Assembly: GCA_964036155.1 (NCBI GenBank)
Contig: OZ038423.1
Location: 16,631,249-16,695,248, forward strand
DNA from: Diploscapter coronatus
Taxonomy: Eukaryota > Nematoda > Chromadorea > Rhabditida > Rhabditidae
DNA length: 64,000 nt
Reading direction: 5' to 3'
Position 1 is the stretch's first letter; every line of letters starts with the position of its first letter. A program made the translations under genes and the position numbers. The notes under the pieces are model-generated. The model saw only the letters and a list, made by a program, of their open reading frames with translations. It was not told the origin of the DNA and searched no databases. This document shows, piece by piece, positions 25,211 through 37,325 of this stretch.

Positions 25211-27848
25211 TCAAGTAGCTGAAAGCAATATGAAAATTGTCCAAATGAGAGTGAAGATCAGATTGAATGAAGGGACGACTCGGTTTCTCAGCTTCCTTAG
25301 CGAATTGTGATGAGGTTCTGTCAAATCGCCTCCTTCCTAAATTGCAGACATTTTCTTGTTGTCATTCAGTTTTCCTAATGTTGTTGTTCTTTTATCGCTA
25401 ATTGAATTACATTTTGATTGAACCAGAGCATTTGGCAGAAGTGCGGCAGAGTCTTGTTCTTCATCACTCCGGCCAGCATTTCGAGCAAAGTTCTAAAAGC
25501 AATAAATGTTGCACTTGACAGCCAAACGCAGCAAATTTGTGCATTTACCCCGTGGTTCGATAAGTCAGTTTCATCAAGAATAAATTAGCCGTGTCACCAC
25601 AGAAGTGAGAATTCTGCTTGGCAAAACATAGATCATAATCGTAGACGATTCTAGGTTATTTTGATTGGCCCTCTGTATTCCATACACCCACTTTTCTTTT
25701 CCCCTATTCTCTTCAAAAAGTGGGTGTGGAGTACAAAAGATCATTTTGACGATCATAACTGTGCAAAAGTCCAGATTTCGAGGTTTTTACTTTTATCAAA
25801 AAAATTTAGAGTAGGTATTGCAGAAAAGAAAAATAATGAATGACAATACAAAATGTCTGTCTTTGATAATTAGAAAAGAAGAATCATTTCGGCATTTGTT
25901 TTGAAAGTTGTTGAACTTAAACTTTCGAGCATGTTTTTTTCTTCAAAAGTGAAAAAAAAACCATTTATGGTTTTCTCATACACTTTGTTGATGATGATGA
26001 TAATAATGCTAACTTGCAAAGTCCATCAATTCCCGAAGCGATGTGCTCGACCCCACCCTGGACAATTCCTTGCATCTCGTTATGTAGCATTTTGCTATAA
26101 TATCGACACCTACTCGTCATTTCTCGACCGTATTCATCCCTAGAAATCAGTTAATTTCACCCAATAATTGAAAATATTATTATCAGGAAAGAGTCGAATT
26201 TCGATTTTTGACTCGTAAACCTTTAAAGAGAAGATTTCGAGCATGATTTCGATGGAAAAACGCTAGAAAACATTAACGACCGCCACTATTTTCTTTATTC
26301 CACAATGATCAACATTAGTTCATATCCTTTCTTCTCACTTCCTTGTCTAAGATTTGGTGAGTTTTTCAAACTATTTCCTGTTTCCGTAAATCTAAAAATG
26401 ATGTTTACATTACACGTTTATCTTCGGAAATCATAGAAAATTATCCAATCAGCCATTCTTCCAATTTTTATAAATCTAAGACTCATCTCAGCTTTGATCA
26501 TTGGCAAGAGGAGTGCTCAAATGAGTGACCGATAATTGAATTTGTCAGTAACGTGGAGCAATTTTTTAAAGTGCGAATAGCATAATAAAACCCCGTTCTT
26601 AAAATAACTGATTCGTTGCAGACGGGGTTGTATAATTTATGTACAAAGGAGCATTCTAAATGCGGGCAAATTGCCAGAAAAAAGCGGTCTTCTCGTGAGA
26701 AATAATGATTTCAATCTTTTGTTCTTTTCTCCCAAACTCACCAACAGGGAACAACAGAAGAGCGGAAATCTGCAAGAAGATTGGTTAATTGCGCTGTTCC
26801 AAATTCACAAGCATTTTCTTCCGACAAAAATAATAAATAAGTATATTTTCTATACTTTTCCTCATTACATTGCAACATTTCAGAAAGATACTAATAACTA
26901 CAAACCTGGGTCGTTCTCGAAACTATTGCATATTTCGTCCCACGCGTGTTGTCCTTTCTTTAGAATATCCCTTGTTACGGAATGAGGGCACAATGTTAGG
27001 CAATGTTCATATTCCATATTGTATCTGATTATAGAAGTGGAATTAGTTCTTCGCTAGCTATTTACCGACAAATCATCCTAATTCTCTTAGGCAGTTTTCC
27101 TGGAACCCTTTGATTCAGCAAAATCTCTAGAGGCGTCACCAATTCGAGACTGAATTCTGACGAGGACTCTGCCAATTGCTCGCTCAATCCATTCAGCTCA
27201 AATTAAATTTGTCATTATTATTTCATGATATTATTATTAAACGGCGAACAATTGAGACAGGAGCTAAGCTATATTAATTTTATTTAGCCCAGAAACTTAC
27301 ACATAGTTAGCCGATGGTTTGACTATATTTAAAATGTTTTGAATCTAATTGAGTATGATACCATGCAAATTTTGCATATTTAAGTTTGTATCATAATTAC
27401 TTTGGTTTGACGAGCAGCTCTATTAAATAGGAACGAAGAAAAGATTCGATAACTTCTCATAATGCCCTAGAATTGCCGGCAAATTTTGGAAAGGAAAAAG
27501 AGCAATGCGAATTCTGTTATAAAGGCGCATTTGTCAGCTAAAATCGGGGTTTCGACGATTCATTTCACTAGAAATTCAGATTATTATTATTACCCTCACG
27601 ATTATAAGCAAATGATATTTGCTCCTTTAATATAAAACTCTAACCTTGAATATACAGAAAAATAATGTTTTCTATTTAGGAAGTCTTGTTCTAACAAGAC
27701 AACAGACTAGATTTTACCCCGTTGTTCGGACCTATTTCTTAAGAATATTGTCAAGAGAGCTTACATAGTTATCCTTGCACCTGACGTAGCAGGGCTCGAT
27801 TTGAGCCGAAATGCCCAGGGGTAAGAAGATAAAGTTGAGAAAGGACAT
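25211..27848 (-). CDS. secreted Cys-rich protein with C-terminal hydrophobic tail (CPG4-like, probable GPI anchor)
   Basis: Seven exons join in phase: 27765-27848, 27066-27196, 26906-27024, 26742-26769 (28 nt), 26014-26094, 25411-25492 and 25211-25336, giving 216 aa. The start follows TTTCAG by three bases, a likely trans-splice site. Residues 1-15 (MSFLNFIFLPLGISA) are a signal peptide. Cys pairs follow as CYVRC (20-24), CRYNMEYEHCLTLC (71-84), and further single Cys residues in the spacing typical of the nematode chondroitin-proteoglycan-4 (CPG4) domain. The last exon has a hydrophilic run, then FNLIFTLIWTIFILLSAT to the stop, which looks like a GPI-attachment signal. Such proteins act at the cell surface or in extracellular matrix. 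The open frames and phase agreement make the gene credible; the CPG4 name is a judgement from Cys spacing. A reading without the final intron would end a few codons after the exon-6 donor instead, with a weaker C-terminus. Confidence 0.6.
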
Positions 27849-29724
27849 CTGCTGAAATGAAAGTGGATGATTGGACGACTGAAATGAGTGCAGAGCAGAG
27901 CTGTGACGGATTTCAAGCGACAGACGGGATTCCAGATTGCAGGGCACTAAGTGAAAATGCACAGCTGAATGCTGAATTTGGAATGCTGAATGGGAGAAGA
28001 GGGAGGGGAGGAGCAAATGGGAGAAGAACAGCCTGGCTATTTGGCTGCTTGACAGAGACAAAGATGCAAACCAGCGCAGACGCTCAATTGAATGCGAATT
28101 TCATACTCATGGGAGCTTTTAACAAAACTTAGCTGCCGAGGAGGAAAGATAACTCAAAACCGGGGATGTGGAACGAGAGGAATGAGAACGGATCGGTCGG
28201 CTAAAGAATATTGAAGAAGCAAAAGAGAAGTCGTATAGTCAACAGACAGGCGACGAGGAAGCGAAAAAACAGACAACGCACATATTTGACAGGAAGAAGC
28301 ACTGGCCATCGAGCCTCGCGAGAGCTGAAGGAATTGCAAAGATGCAGGTTGTGGGGAGGTGAAAGGGGGCAAGGGACTGCGCAATTACATCGCTATGAAA
28401 CATTCAGGTGCCGAATAAAGAAAATACGAGGAAACACGGGTGGACATCGAAATAAGCAATACTGCTGTACGAATATGAACAACATTCTTCAAAAAGAGAA
28501 TATAAGCCGTTCAAAATAAACAACTCCATGATATTGAAGACAATATTATGATAAACAGCATATTTCATTCAAAAGTCCTTAGATTTATCGAGAATGGCAT
28601 CTTGTGTCAATAGTGGAAGAATATGGAGATGGCCCTCGTAATTCATCCGAAAGATCGCAATTTGCAATTCGGCTGTCACTCGACTCTTTCACGTCTTCTT
28701 TTCGAAATATTTCAAGTTAAATACGTCCAATCTGCACAAATGAAAGCAACGTCTCTTTGCAGAGAGACATCTCTCGATTAGATATTTACAACTGCTAAAT
28801 ATATTCTTCTCGGGAAAAAGCCAGAAAATATTCCTAAGCTCATGAGAAATGTTCCAAAATAATAACAGTTTGCTGAAAAGAACATCGAAAACTAATAAAG
28901 TCGTTAGATTTTCCAGCATTTTGGCACGAGTCTTGTAAGAACTGATGCGGAAAATTTCGCGAGCAGAACGTAGGATATTAGGAGAAATAAGACAGCAGTT
29001 CTTAGCCGATTGCGACTTTGCACACTATTGAAGGTCAGCTCCTACTCAGGATCTGCTTCTACTTTTTGTTCAATCCTCAAACCTAACTCTGAAAAGTGCA
29101 GCTATTTAGTATTTAGCTCATAATTGTTGACACTTCGAATTTGTTTTACTTGTAGATAGTAGTTTAGATAGAGTTCTGTCCGACGAATTTGTCTTCGTTG
29201 TTCTTAAAATAAGTTATTCTGAGCCAAGGCAGCTCCTGATAGTTATTCGGAATCTCACTCTAATAGTCCATTGGATTTATTGTCATCTTCTACTTATCTT
29301 GATTGCGCACTGATAAAATCTCTATCTATAACTGAATTATTCCTGAATCAAATTGCCTGACAAACATCGAATATTTTTGCTGACTGATTATTGATCATCT
29401 TCAAAGTCACGATAAATCATAGTTTTAACGTTTAGCGTTGGCTAAGTTTGTCTCTAATCGAAATTGCCGCGTTTTTTTCCTTGGAAGGGTGTGTGTCTTC
29501 GTCTTCTGTGATAGCATTCGGTCGCAGTCCCTTTCCAGTCACCAACCACAGCTGTCCTCCAGTTGTCTTCCTTTCCCTTCGCATTCCCTTATTTCTTCGT
29601 CACTTCCCAGTCCGCCTCCGAAATCGATTTGACCGTTTTACCTCTTTTCCATCGAAACACCTACCTATCCAGCGGTTTTCACAGATTTATCGGCTGATCT
29701 TCGGAATTTTCTCAGCTCTTCGAA
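27849..29724. other. divergent intergenic region
   Basis: This interval lies between the start of the minus-strand CPG4-like gene and the start of the plus-strand small membrane protein. About 27,950-28,400 is purine-rich on the + strand, the mirror image of the pyrimidine-rich DNA seen near mbl-1. No gene was supported. It should hold both promoters. Confidence 0.5.
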
Positions 29725-31463
29725 ATGGGCAACACGGTCTACACCAGCAATATGGTCTGTCACGACACAATCGATCAATGTGAGTGGAGTTCCTTCATCT
29801 AACAAAATTCGATAACAAATTTCAAACTGCATGAGAAGCGATTACGAGACGAAGCTTCAGAAGTTGAAATAGATTTCGATCATTTTGACGAGTCTTGAAC
29901 AATCATATTCCGATTTAGTATTTGCTAAATCCAAATACCACTTTCCGATTTATCAGACCTTATATCATTTCAAAAGCTGCAAATGTAACTTTTAAAATCT
30001 ATAATTTGCAAGTTAGCTATGTAAACTTGAAAATTGACTTCGAGATGAGTCGAACTTGAAAGAAACAGCGAATAGAATCGAATTTCACTCTGTTCAAAAA
30101 TAAGTTAAAAAAATTAAACAAGTAGAGTTCGGGTTTGATCAGAAATTAACTTCAATTAGAGAGTTGCTGTGAGTTAGAATTCGAACAAAAAACAACTAGC
30201 AAATGTAAAATCTATTCAATTAGAGGTTTTCAATTCTTACAGAACCACAATTTCAGGCCTCCTGAAAAGAGCGCAACGCCGCAACTTCGCAGCATGACGA
30301 TATATTGCGTGAGAGAAGAGAGCATACCTCTACAATCTTTACCCTCTCCTATCTCTAGATACTATTTCGTCTTGTTGCGACGTTGCACCCTTTCCAAATC
30401 GCCCAATCTTCATTGCTTTAACTTCTCATTTGAATGAAGAAGTTTTTTTTTTTGCAAAAGTAGCATTTTCGCTTTTAAATTTTTGAAAAGGATGATCTGT
30501 ATTCGCTGACCTCGTCTTAGATAATAGGGATCACGATCTATCTGATGATAATAGCTACTACATTAGAATTTCATCTCAATTTTCGCAAAAAAAATCAAGT
30601 TCTCAATTAAATCTTGACGGAATCTGCAATGAACGGAGTGGCTTTCAAAAGTGGCGGAGTGATTTTCTGCCGAATGCTAGAGGGAATCTAATTCTTTTCA
30701 TAAAGACTATTTGAAAAAAAAATCGCTCCGTTCTTTTTTCTTAAGTGATTCTGTCAAAATGTAATTACTAATCAATTTTCGATTTGAAAACTTATCGAAG
30801 ATTTCGGTCCGCCAGAAAACCGAAGGCTGATTTTTTATCAGGTGAGAAATGAGGTTATAATGTAGCGACTAGTGCTATCGGATAGAGTTCGATTTTTATG
30901 ACCCAAAGCAGGGGCAACACGACTTGATCCTTCCCCAAGCGAAAAAATATTCTTGACTTTCGGTCACTTGCGTATAAAAAAATCAAACCCAACCCTGTTG
31001 AAGACCGTGCAAAAATTAACTCGATAAAAAAGGTTATTTGCCAGGCCGCGTCACTTGCGATAAATCCGAGTGCGTCTATTTCGACAAATGCAATGGGGAC
31101 TCGAAGAAATACGTTTGCATGCCCTTCAATATGTCTAATCTCATGTAAGTGATATATTAGAGTAAGCGTACTCAGTAAAGCTGCTCCTACCAGGTGGCTA
31201 ATGCTGATATGTTTCCTGATAGTTCTTCTGTGCTGCGCCAGTCTCGTCACGTGCTACATTCTCCGAGCAATCCGTCGAAGTTATCAGATTCAGAAGGACG
31301 GGGCTAATTATCGCGAGGTCTGTTTCGACCGATCACTAGTTTTTTCATTAGACTACATTTGCAGGTTGTCTTCAACAGACCGGGAAGAGTCTATCACATA
31401 CAAGACGGATATCCACCCAGATCATACGATCACCATCATCATCCCAATAACTCGAGATGGTAG
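29725..31463 (+). CDS. small single-pass membrane protein, 125 aa, unknown function
   Basis: Four exons join in phase: 29725-29779, 31045-31144, 31194-31317 and 31365-31463. The start lies just after CTCAG, a possible trans-splice acceptor. There is no signal peptide. The N-terminal 50 residues are Cys-rich (C12, C19, C23, C28, C34, C42), as in MVCHDTIDQCRVTC and CVYFDKC. A strong membrane helix follows (MWLMLICFLIVLLCCASLV) and then a basic segment AIRRSYQIQKDG. The tail carries GYPPRSYDHHHHP and ends in Trp before TAG. Cys-rich outside, basic inside suggests a type III membrane protein with an extracellular N-terminus. An AATAAA at about 31,555 fits the 3' end. I do not recognise the family. 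The 1.27-kb first intron contains a foldback sequence. Confidence 0.75.
30265..30395. repeat. foldback in intron 1 of the small membrane-protein gene
   Basis: GCGCAACGCCGCAAC (30271-30285) pairs with 30374-30388 in reverse complement with two mismatches, and flanking bases extend the arms. It is non-coding. Confidence 0.5.
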
Positions 31464-31622
31464 AAAATCTACGAAGCTGATTTGTAAATATGTGTCTAAA
31501 TTGTTGCATTGTAAAATGTCTCCTTGAACTAATATGTGATGTTTATTGATGCTCAATAAATCGAAATAATCTTAGAAATGAGCAAATAATGCGATAAGGA
31601 GTATAAAATGTGAATTTTATGA

Positions 31623-34600
31623 TCAGAAGATGAGTCTAACAAGAGTAATGAGTTTGTTGGTAGGCTTGGTCTTCATCGTTTCGCGAGTCTTCCTTGTTCT
31701 TGTCGTCTCAAAGACTCTCTGCTCGAATGTAAGAATTGCCCGTCGAGCATCTTTCCACGAATGATCTCCCTCCAATTCAGATAAAATTATTGAGGAAAAT
31801 ATGCAACCATTTTGGGAGTAATGAAAAATTACGTAAAGCGCTAAACTAAGAGAATTCCGAACTTTTACTTTTAAGCTTTTTAGATATCCGTTTCATTCTA
31901 GAAAACCTCTAAACTCACTTCTGATCACCCTTGATCTATTAATAAATCAGTCTAAATGATCAATTCTTGTTCGATGAAAACTCACATCGAGTCTGTATTG
32001 ATAGGGGACAAGACCGTAGAAGATGAGATGGTAAGCCAGCATTGGGTCTGTGAAGCATCTGCGGAAGATTTTGGGCTTGCAACCATATAGTTCAGCTATC
32101 TCGTCCATATAAGAAGGATAGTACACCTGAAATTTAACAATGCACTGAATAAGATATGCAATTAATTACTTGGATGGTGTGTCTTCTGCTAGCAACGAAC
32201 TCCCTTTCCATTTGTCTTCTCTTGGATTCAATGTCCTTGATCATATTCACCTGATTTGGAACTTTAGTCCTTCCCTTCAAAACAGACATGAAAAGTCGAG
32301 TCTGTATTTCAGAAAGGGGCAAGATTGATCCAGTTGGTTGTATCAGACCAATCACTGCCAGAGAGTTCTGCAAATTCAAATCCATTTCATTTGATGAAAA
32401 AGAATCAAACGAGCCTTGTCAGACAATTCCGGTGGATACATGTACTTGTAGAGATTGGCTCGATTCTCTTTCACTTCGATCAGTCGACCATCTCCAACAA
32501 TCGGGAATCCGAACGAATATCCGGTAGCAAGGACTACCTAGGAGAATTTCCGTATTTCAATTTTGCTCTTCAAACAATTTACTATATCGACATGTTCGAC
32601 AATTGTATCATCGTCGAAAACCACTCCATGCTCCGTGAAACTGGCGATATTCGGTTTGACCTGTAATTGCTATCGATTAATTTTACGTAGGCAATCGAAT
32701 CAACCTGAACCGTTCCAGAAGCTATTCTGTTAGGCAATTCATCGTTGATCGTCACGTGAGCAGCCAGAATTCGATGATCAGGCTTTAGGCCGTATCTGCC
32801 ATGGTCGAATCTGTCAACAAATGAGTAATTTATTGATTTCCAATGATAATCTTGCCTGCCATTGACCTTCTTCTCCATCGCACTGCACAGTACCTTCCAA
32901 GGAATTATCTTCTTGAATGCGAATGCTGCTCTGAAAATAACGAAACTCAATTATCTCTTCTAGGCACTTCTATAGGCAATTACAATATGACAATACTAAG
33001 CATAAGTTGAACCGGTCGATTTCAGCTGATCCCATTTCCAATGGAAAAATTCGATCGGTCGGTTTAACTTGTGCTGAGTAAAGACGGGATACACCTTCTG
33101 CAATTAGATAGCACGATTTTCATAAAATGATAGAATTGTGATTTGAGAAATCGTTTCATCATATCATAAAAAGTAAAATGCGTATCTCGCATTTTCATAT
33201 CTTTACCGCCACTTTAATAACCTAGTCAAGTAATTCAGATCAGTTGGCTCTCCGTATTGCCACACTCGATTGATTACCCATGCACCAGATCGGGTAGAGA
33301 GATAAACCTTGAATTTATTTATTTCAAACAAACTGAGAAGGACGATCGTCAGAAGTCTCATAGATCCATTTTTATAGTATTTCTTTCACATTTTTACGTT
33401 TCTAATCTAAAACCTTCAAAACTTTTCCTGCGAATGATGTTTTCATAACTCTGGTTTCACTCGAGGGACCTGTCATCCTTAGTTTATTTCTACCTGACGA
33501 AATTCACCCTAGGTCCGAGTCAAGATAAAGCTATGAACAGTTCATAAAACAATGAATAATTCTTCCATTCTCATGAATCTATGAAAATGAATTGAAACCC
33601 TATTCTGAATTGATATCTGCTATAAGTTTCGGTTCCTTGTAGTTGTAACCTTCTTTTCTGGTAAATAGCTAAGAATAAGAAGAAAAAGGGTGTAAACTAT
33701 AGTAGTAAGTCTGATCCTCAATTTTCTATAAGATCGATTTGGCTAACAAAACTCCAAATGAAGCATGAAAATTTCATGAATTGTTCCTAGCTTTTGTTCC
33801 CAATCATCTTACTTGAGAGGATATTTTGCTCAATTCAACAGCAATGTCGCAACCAGAATTGCCAACTCCAACGACGACAACAACTTTGTCTTCGAATCCC
33901 TTGAAATTTTCAGTCTCGATTTGAAATTTTCTTTAAAAAAGTTGAACTAACTCTGTGATCCTTGTACTCATGACTGTGCATGATCTTTCCTTTGAACAGG
34001 TTCTGTCCCTTCCAAGGTTGAGGCCAGTATTCGTGAGTGTGATGTCCAGTGCAAACCATCACTCCGTCGAATAATTCAATTGTCGTATTATTCGTGCTGC
34101 AATATCACTGTTAATCAGTTCGTTCATAATTTACTCGCCTCCTATCCAGAACAGTGATCTTCCATTCGCCAGTCTCATCATATTTCTCGCTGCGCTCAAT
34201 ATTCTTTACTTCGTGATTGAATCGAACGTGCTTCAATAAATCGAAACTGAATTTAAAAAAAAGATCTTGTTCCTTCAAAACTATGACTTACTGCTCGGCG
34301 TACATCCGGAAATATTTGAGTAATTGTGAATTGTGCATGTAGTTGGCGTATTCTGCTAAAGTAGGGTTCACTTGCAACGCTCACATAATTGCAATCTTTG
34401 TATAATTCGAATTTTGTAAACTGTTTTGATACTAAATTTTCTTGAAGCATTTTTACATTTAAGGAGAATACCGAATGGCAATAATCCTCAAATTTTCATT
34501 CAAACTGAGCCACGAAATCACGAAAATTGATGTTGCAAATAATGCAAAATTTCATGCATTGCTCTAAACTCTCTTGCTCCACTGTATGCATGTGCATATA

Positions 34601-35203
34601 TGTGATAGATTAGATACCGTATTTATTCTAATGGAAGAACATCTCTAATAGTAGGGCACTCTTCAAATGCCAAAACTACTCATTACTCAACTTAAATCAT
34701 CGCAGGGAGTATTTTATCATATGCTTAGTGTGAAGAATGGATTTAATTGTGATTTGAAGTGATTACAATCACTAGGTGAGGAGTTATTGTGATTGAAAAA
34801 TTTCATATTTTATAAGTTAGGGGTTTGAAAACTAGAGGAGTATGCCCTTCGACTAGAATAAATATTGTAGATTACAAGGAGCCGGGAAGTCCGAGTAGGA
34901 GGTCATTTCTTTGGAAGTATTGATGACTGTCGATTTCATCACAGAGCCTTCGCCTGAATTTCATCATAGTAGAAGATCTTATCACGATAAAAGGATTACC
35001 TGGGCATGGATCGGGCTTGTAATTCCAGAGTCCACCGATATCGCTGGCCATCTCATAACAAATCACCTTAACTGCACATAATAGTTTTAAAAATTAAGGT
35101 GGATAGGATGAAAAAGTCAAATACTTACCTCGCAGTTCTCCTCCAATGCACTCTTGATGGCCGGCAAGCCAGACGCACCAGCACCGATCACTGCTATCCG
35201 CAT
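31623..35203 (-). CDS. fmo: flavin-containing monooxygenase (FMO)
   Basis: Fifteen exons join into 530 aa, the usual FMO length: 35129-35203, 35000-35066, 34876-34953, 34292-34355, 34139-34246, 33952-34096, 33813-33899, 33207-33307, 32856-32930, 32705-32810, 32583-32660, 32415-32537, 32170-32367, 31986-32126, 31623-31769. The FAD-binding GAGASG is at 7-12, the FMO signature FKGKIMHSHEY at 165-175, the NADPH-binding GVGNSG at 190-195, and LATGYSF at 331-337. The C-terminus has a basic then hydrophobic tail. FMOs oxygenate soft nucleophiles with NADPH and O2 at the ER; in C. elegans some are stress-induced. Three introns fit only GC-AG boundaries: 34097-34138, 32811-32855 (which could also be read through) and 32368-32414. 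The start is preceded by TTTAG two bases upstream, a likely trans-splice site. Which of the nematode fmo paralogues it is cannot be told. Confidence 0.97.
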
Positions 35204-35343
35204 CTCTAAATCGTGGTAGCGATAATTGAGAACAAATCTTCTCGAGAAAGTGAACGTGATTCGTGGATGATCAAAAAATAAAAAATAAAAATCCAATAGC
35301 GAGAGCCTATACATTAGTTTTTCATTGTTCAATTAGACTATTT

Positions 35344-35436
35344 AAAAACCTCAAACCCTGAAGCCATGCGAAATAGGGTGAAGAATGGTAGGGAAAAGAT
35401 TCTTTTCTCACATTATTTCGCATGGCTTGAGGTTTT
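35344..35436. repeat. foldback repeat upstream of fmo
   Basis: AAAACCTCAA and GCCATGCGAAATA in the left arm recur in reverse complement at the right end (TATTTCGCATGGC, TTGAGGTTTT). The left arm has a 6-bp insertion. This is a 93-bp hairpin-forming repeat, about 140 bp upstream of the fmo start. A TATTTCG word followed by AAATTGCCG also occurs near 43,640, so it may be dispersed. Confidence 0.65.
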
Positions 35437-36684
35437 CAAGTTGCCGTTCAATTATGGGATCTGGAAAGAAGAGATTGAAATCGAAAATTTCTAGATAATG
35501 AATTTCATTCAATATTTTTCAGTAGAGAAAAAGATCAAAAGCCGAGTCCTAGAAAAATCGAAATACAGGGTGGTCCATAATTATTGCTTCACTTATCCAT
35601 CACAAATCGGTGAAATTTCATTGAAAAATCGATGTTTCAGTTTTCTTTTGGTTTAAGGAAAACGGACCTCGAAGTCAACTTTCAGTCAATTTTTTATGAA
35701 GGTATTGCTAAAATTTATGCATTTTTTAAAATTCCATTCAGTGGGGCTATAATCATGGTCGGTCTACCTTGTACAAAATTTCTAAGCCCGAGACAAATCA
35801 AAATCATATATAATATCTAATGGCAATGATAATAAAAATTTATTAAAAAAAAAAAATCAATACGATGAGAACATTGACAAAATCCGAGCTTAAAACAACG
35901 AGGATTTTTTCAAAAAGATTTGAAAAGATAAGAGATCGACTGATGAATGATGAAAAATGCACGCGATCAAATGAGAAATAGCAAAATATCACGAAATCTT
36001 GAATTTTGGTACGGGAGAAGTGTAAAAATTAAATATCGCATATTCGCGATATGAACGAGGATAAAAAGTGCGTCTGAGTGACAAAGAATCAACCATATGA
36101 AATGGAAGAAGATAGAAGATTCTATTGAAAAAGTTGCGGCTGAACGGGATTAGATCGGATTATTCGAACTAGAAAAACAGGTCGAAAAATGGAAGTTGAC
36201 TGAAAAGTAGGCAAGTCGCTTATTGTTATGTGGCAAGAATATTCGACGTTAAAAATAAACACTTTTAGATCACTTTTTCTTCGTAGGCAAAAGATTGGAA
36301 ATGTTAGTAAAACGATAAAGTAGTAGATGAACTATTGAACTAAAAAACAAAAGCCGTTAGATGGTGTTAGGAAATAGAGCGGCGACTTCTCTAACAATTC
36401 CTCTTCTAACACATCGAAACAATGGAACGATGGAAATGTGTATGCTTTCGCACAACAAATTCGACGATTCAACAATTTGGCACCTCGAACTATCAACAAA
36501 AAACAGGATCTTACAGAAAAACCGAATTGACAAAGGAAATGCAGAGGTAGGAATTCACAGATTTGATCAAAAATTTTCAAAAAGCGTTTCTCGGTTAAAG
36601 CGCATTTAATCGAGTAGGCTTCCGAATAAAGTGAGTTCAGAATTGAATTCTCTACAGCATACTCGATTGACGAATTCTTTAGTT

Positions 36685-37015
36685 CTGGACCAAGCCTGTT
36701 TTGATACCCTATTGTTTTTTTTACGGAAATAAAAATGAAGAATCAGTGGGAACTGCAAATTCGGAAATGAGTAGAAAGTGTCGTAGAACTGCGTGTATTG
36801 GTTTCGTATGTGAATATTTCCAAATTTGGCAAATTTCCTCAGAAGGTTCACTTCGCTGGAAATACAGGGCGTTTCAAGTTTATTTTCTCAGTTTACTTTT
36901 TGATCCAAATTGAGTACGGTTTTTTTTTGCATGGAACTTTCCTTACGTTATGGTTTTGTTTGGTACAACTCTTGAGTCGAAACCAATTACCCACACTCAT
37001 AAAACCACCTGTTTT
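36685..37015 (+). mobile_element. dispersed repeat, copy A (two adjoining segments)
   Basis: 36,685-36,855 is closely similar to the reverse complement of 59,185-59,345; both share CAAATTTGGCAAATTTCCTC and GAACTGC/TGTG words. 36,862-37,015, starting TACAGGGCGTTTCAAG, is closely similar to the reverse complement of about 44,050-44,228. So two repeat types abut here or form one composite. No transposase frame was seen. Confidence 0.65.
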
Positions 37016-37325
37016 TGAAAACCTAATTCTTGATAATCTAAGAAAATCTTCAAAGATTTTCGCCGCTTCTATTTTTTCTCAAATAATAGGTCATTGATCT
37101 GTTTTGCTTTAGAGATATTTTTAGATTATCTAAGCATATAGCTTTTGCAAAATTTCGTGATATAATATTTCTTTTGGCCTAATTCTTTTCTGCGAAAAAT
37201 ATTTTTACTTTACGCTCATAATAAATTTATCATTTCCTCGCGGGACAATAAGTTTCTCTTAACCTTTAATCTTCTAAATCAGTATAAATAGAGGATTTCA
37301 AATATCCAGAAAAAATAAAGATAAA

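Larger units (their letters stand above)
35204..37325. other. intergenic interval with repeats
   Basis: Between the fmo start and the receptor relic. Holds the foldback at 35344-35436, a possible element starting TACAGGGTGG near 35,567 and the dispersed repeat at about 36,690-37,015. No gene was supported. Confidence 0.5.

Noticed and set aside
25375..25410. Alternative C-terminus of the CPG4-like gene by reading through the last intron
   Set aside because: The interval has good GT and TTTAG boundaries, and splicing gives a hydrophobic tail; read-through remains possible.
33001..33118. Possible extra fmo exon on the minus strand (frame with HKLNRPIEFFHWKWDQ)
   Set aside because: No splice phase links it to its neighbours, whereas the flanking exons join directly and give a normal FMO sequence.
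35567..35820. Possible transposon starting TACAGGGTGG
   Set aside because: Only one end is recognisable; no matching terminal repeat was found nearby.
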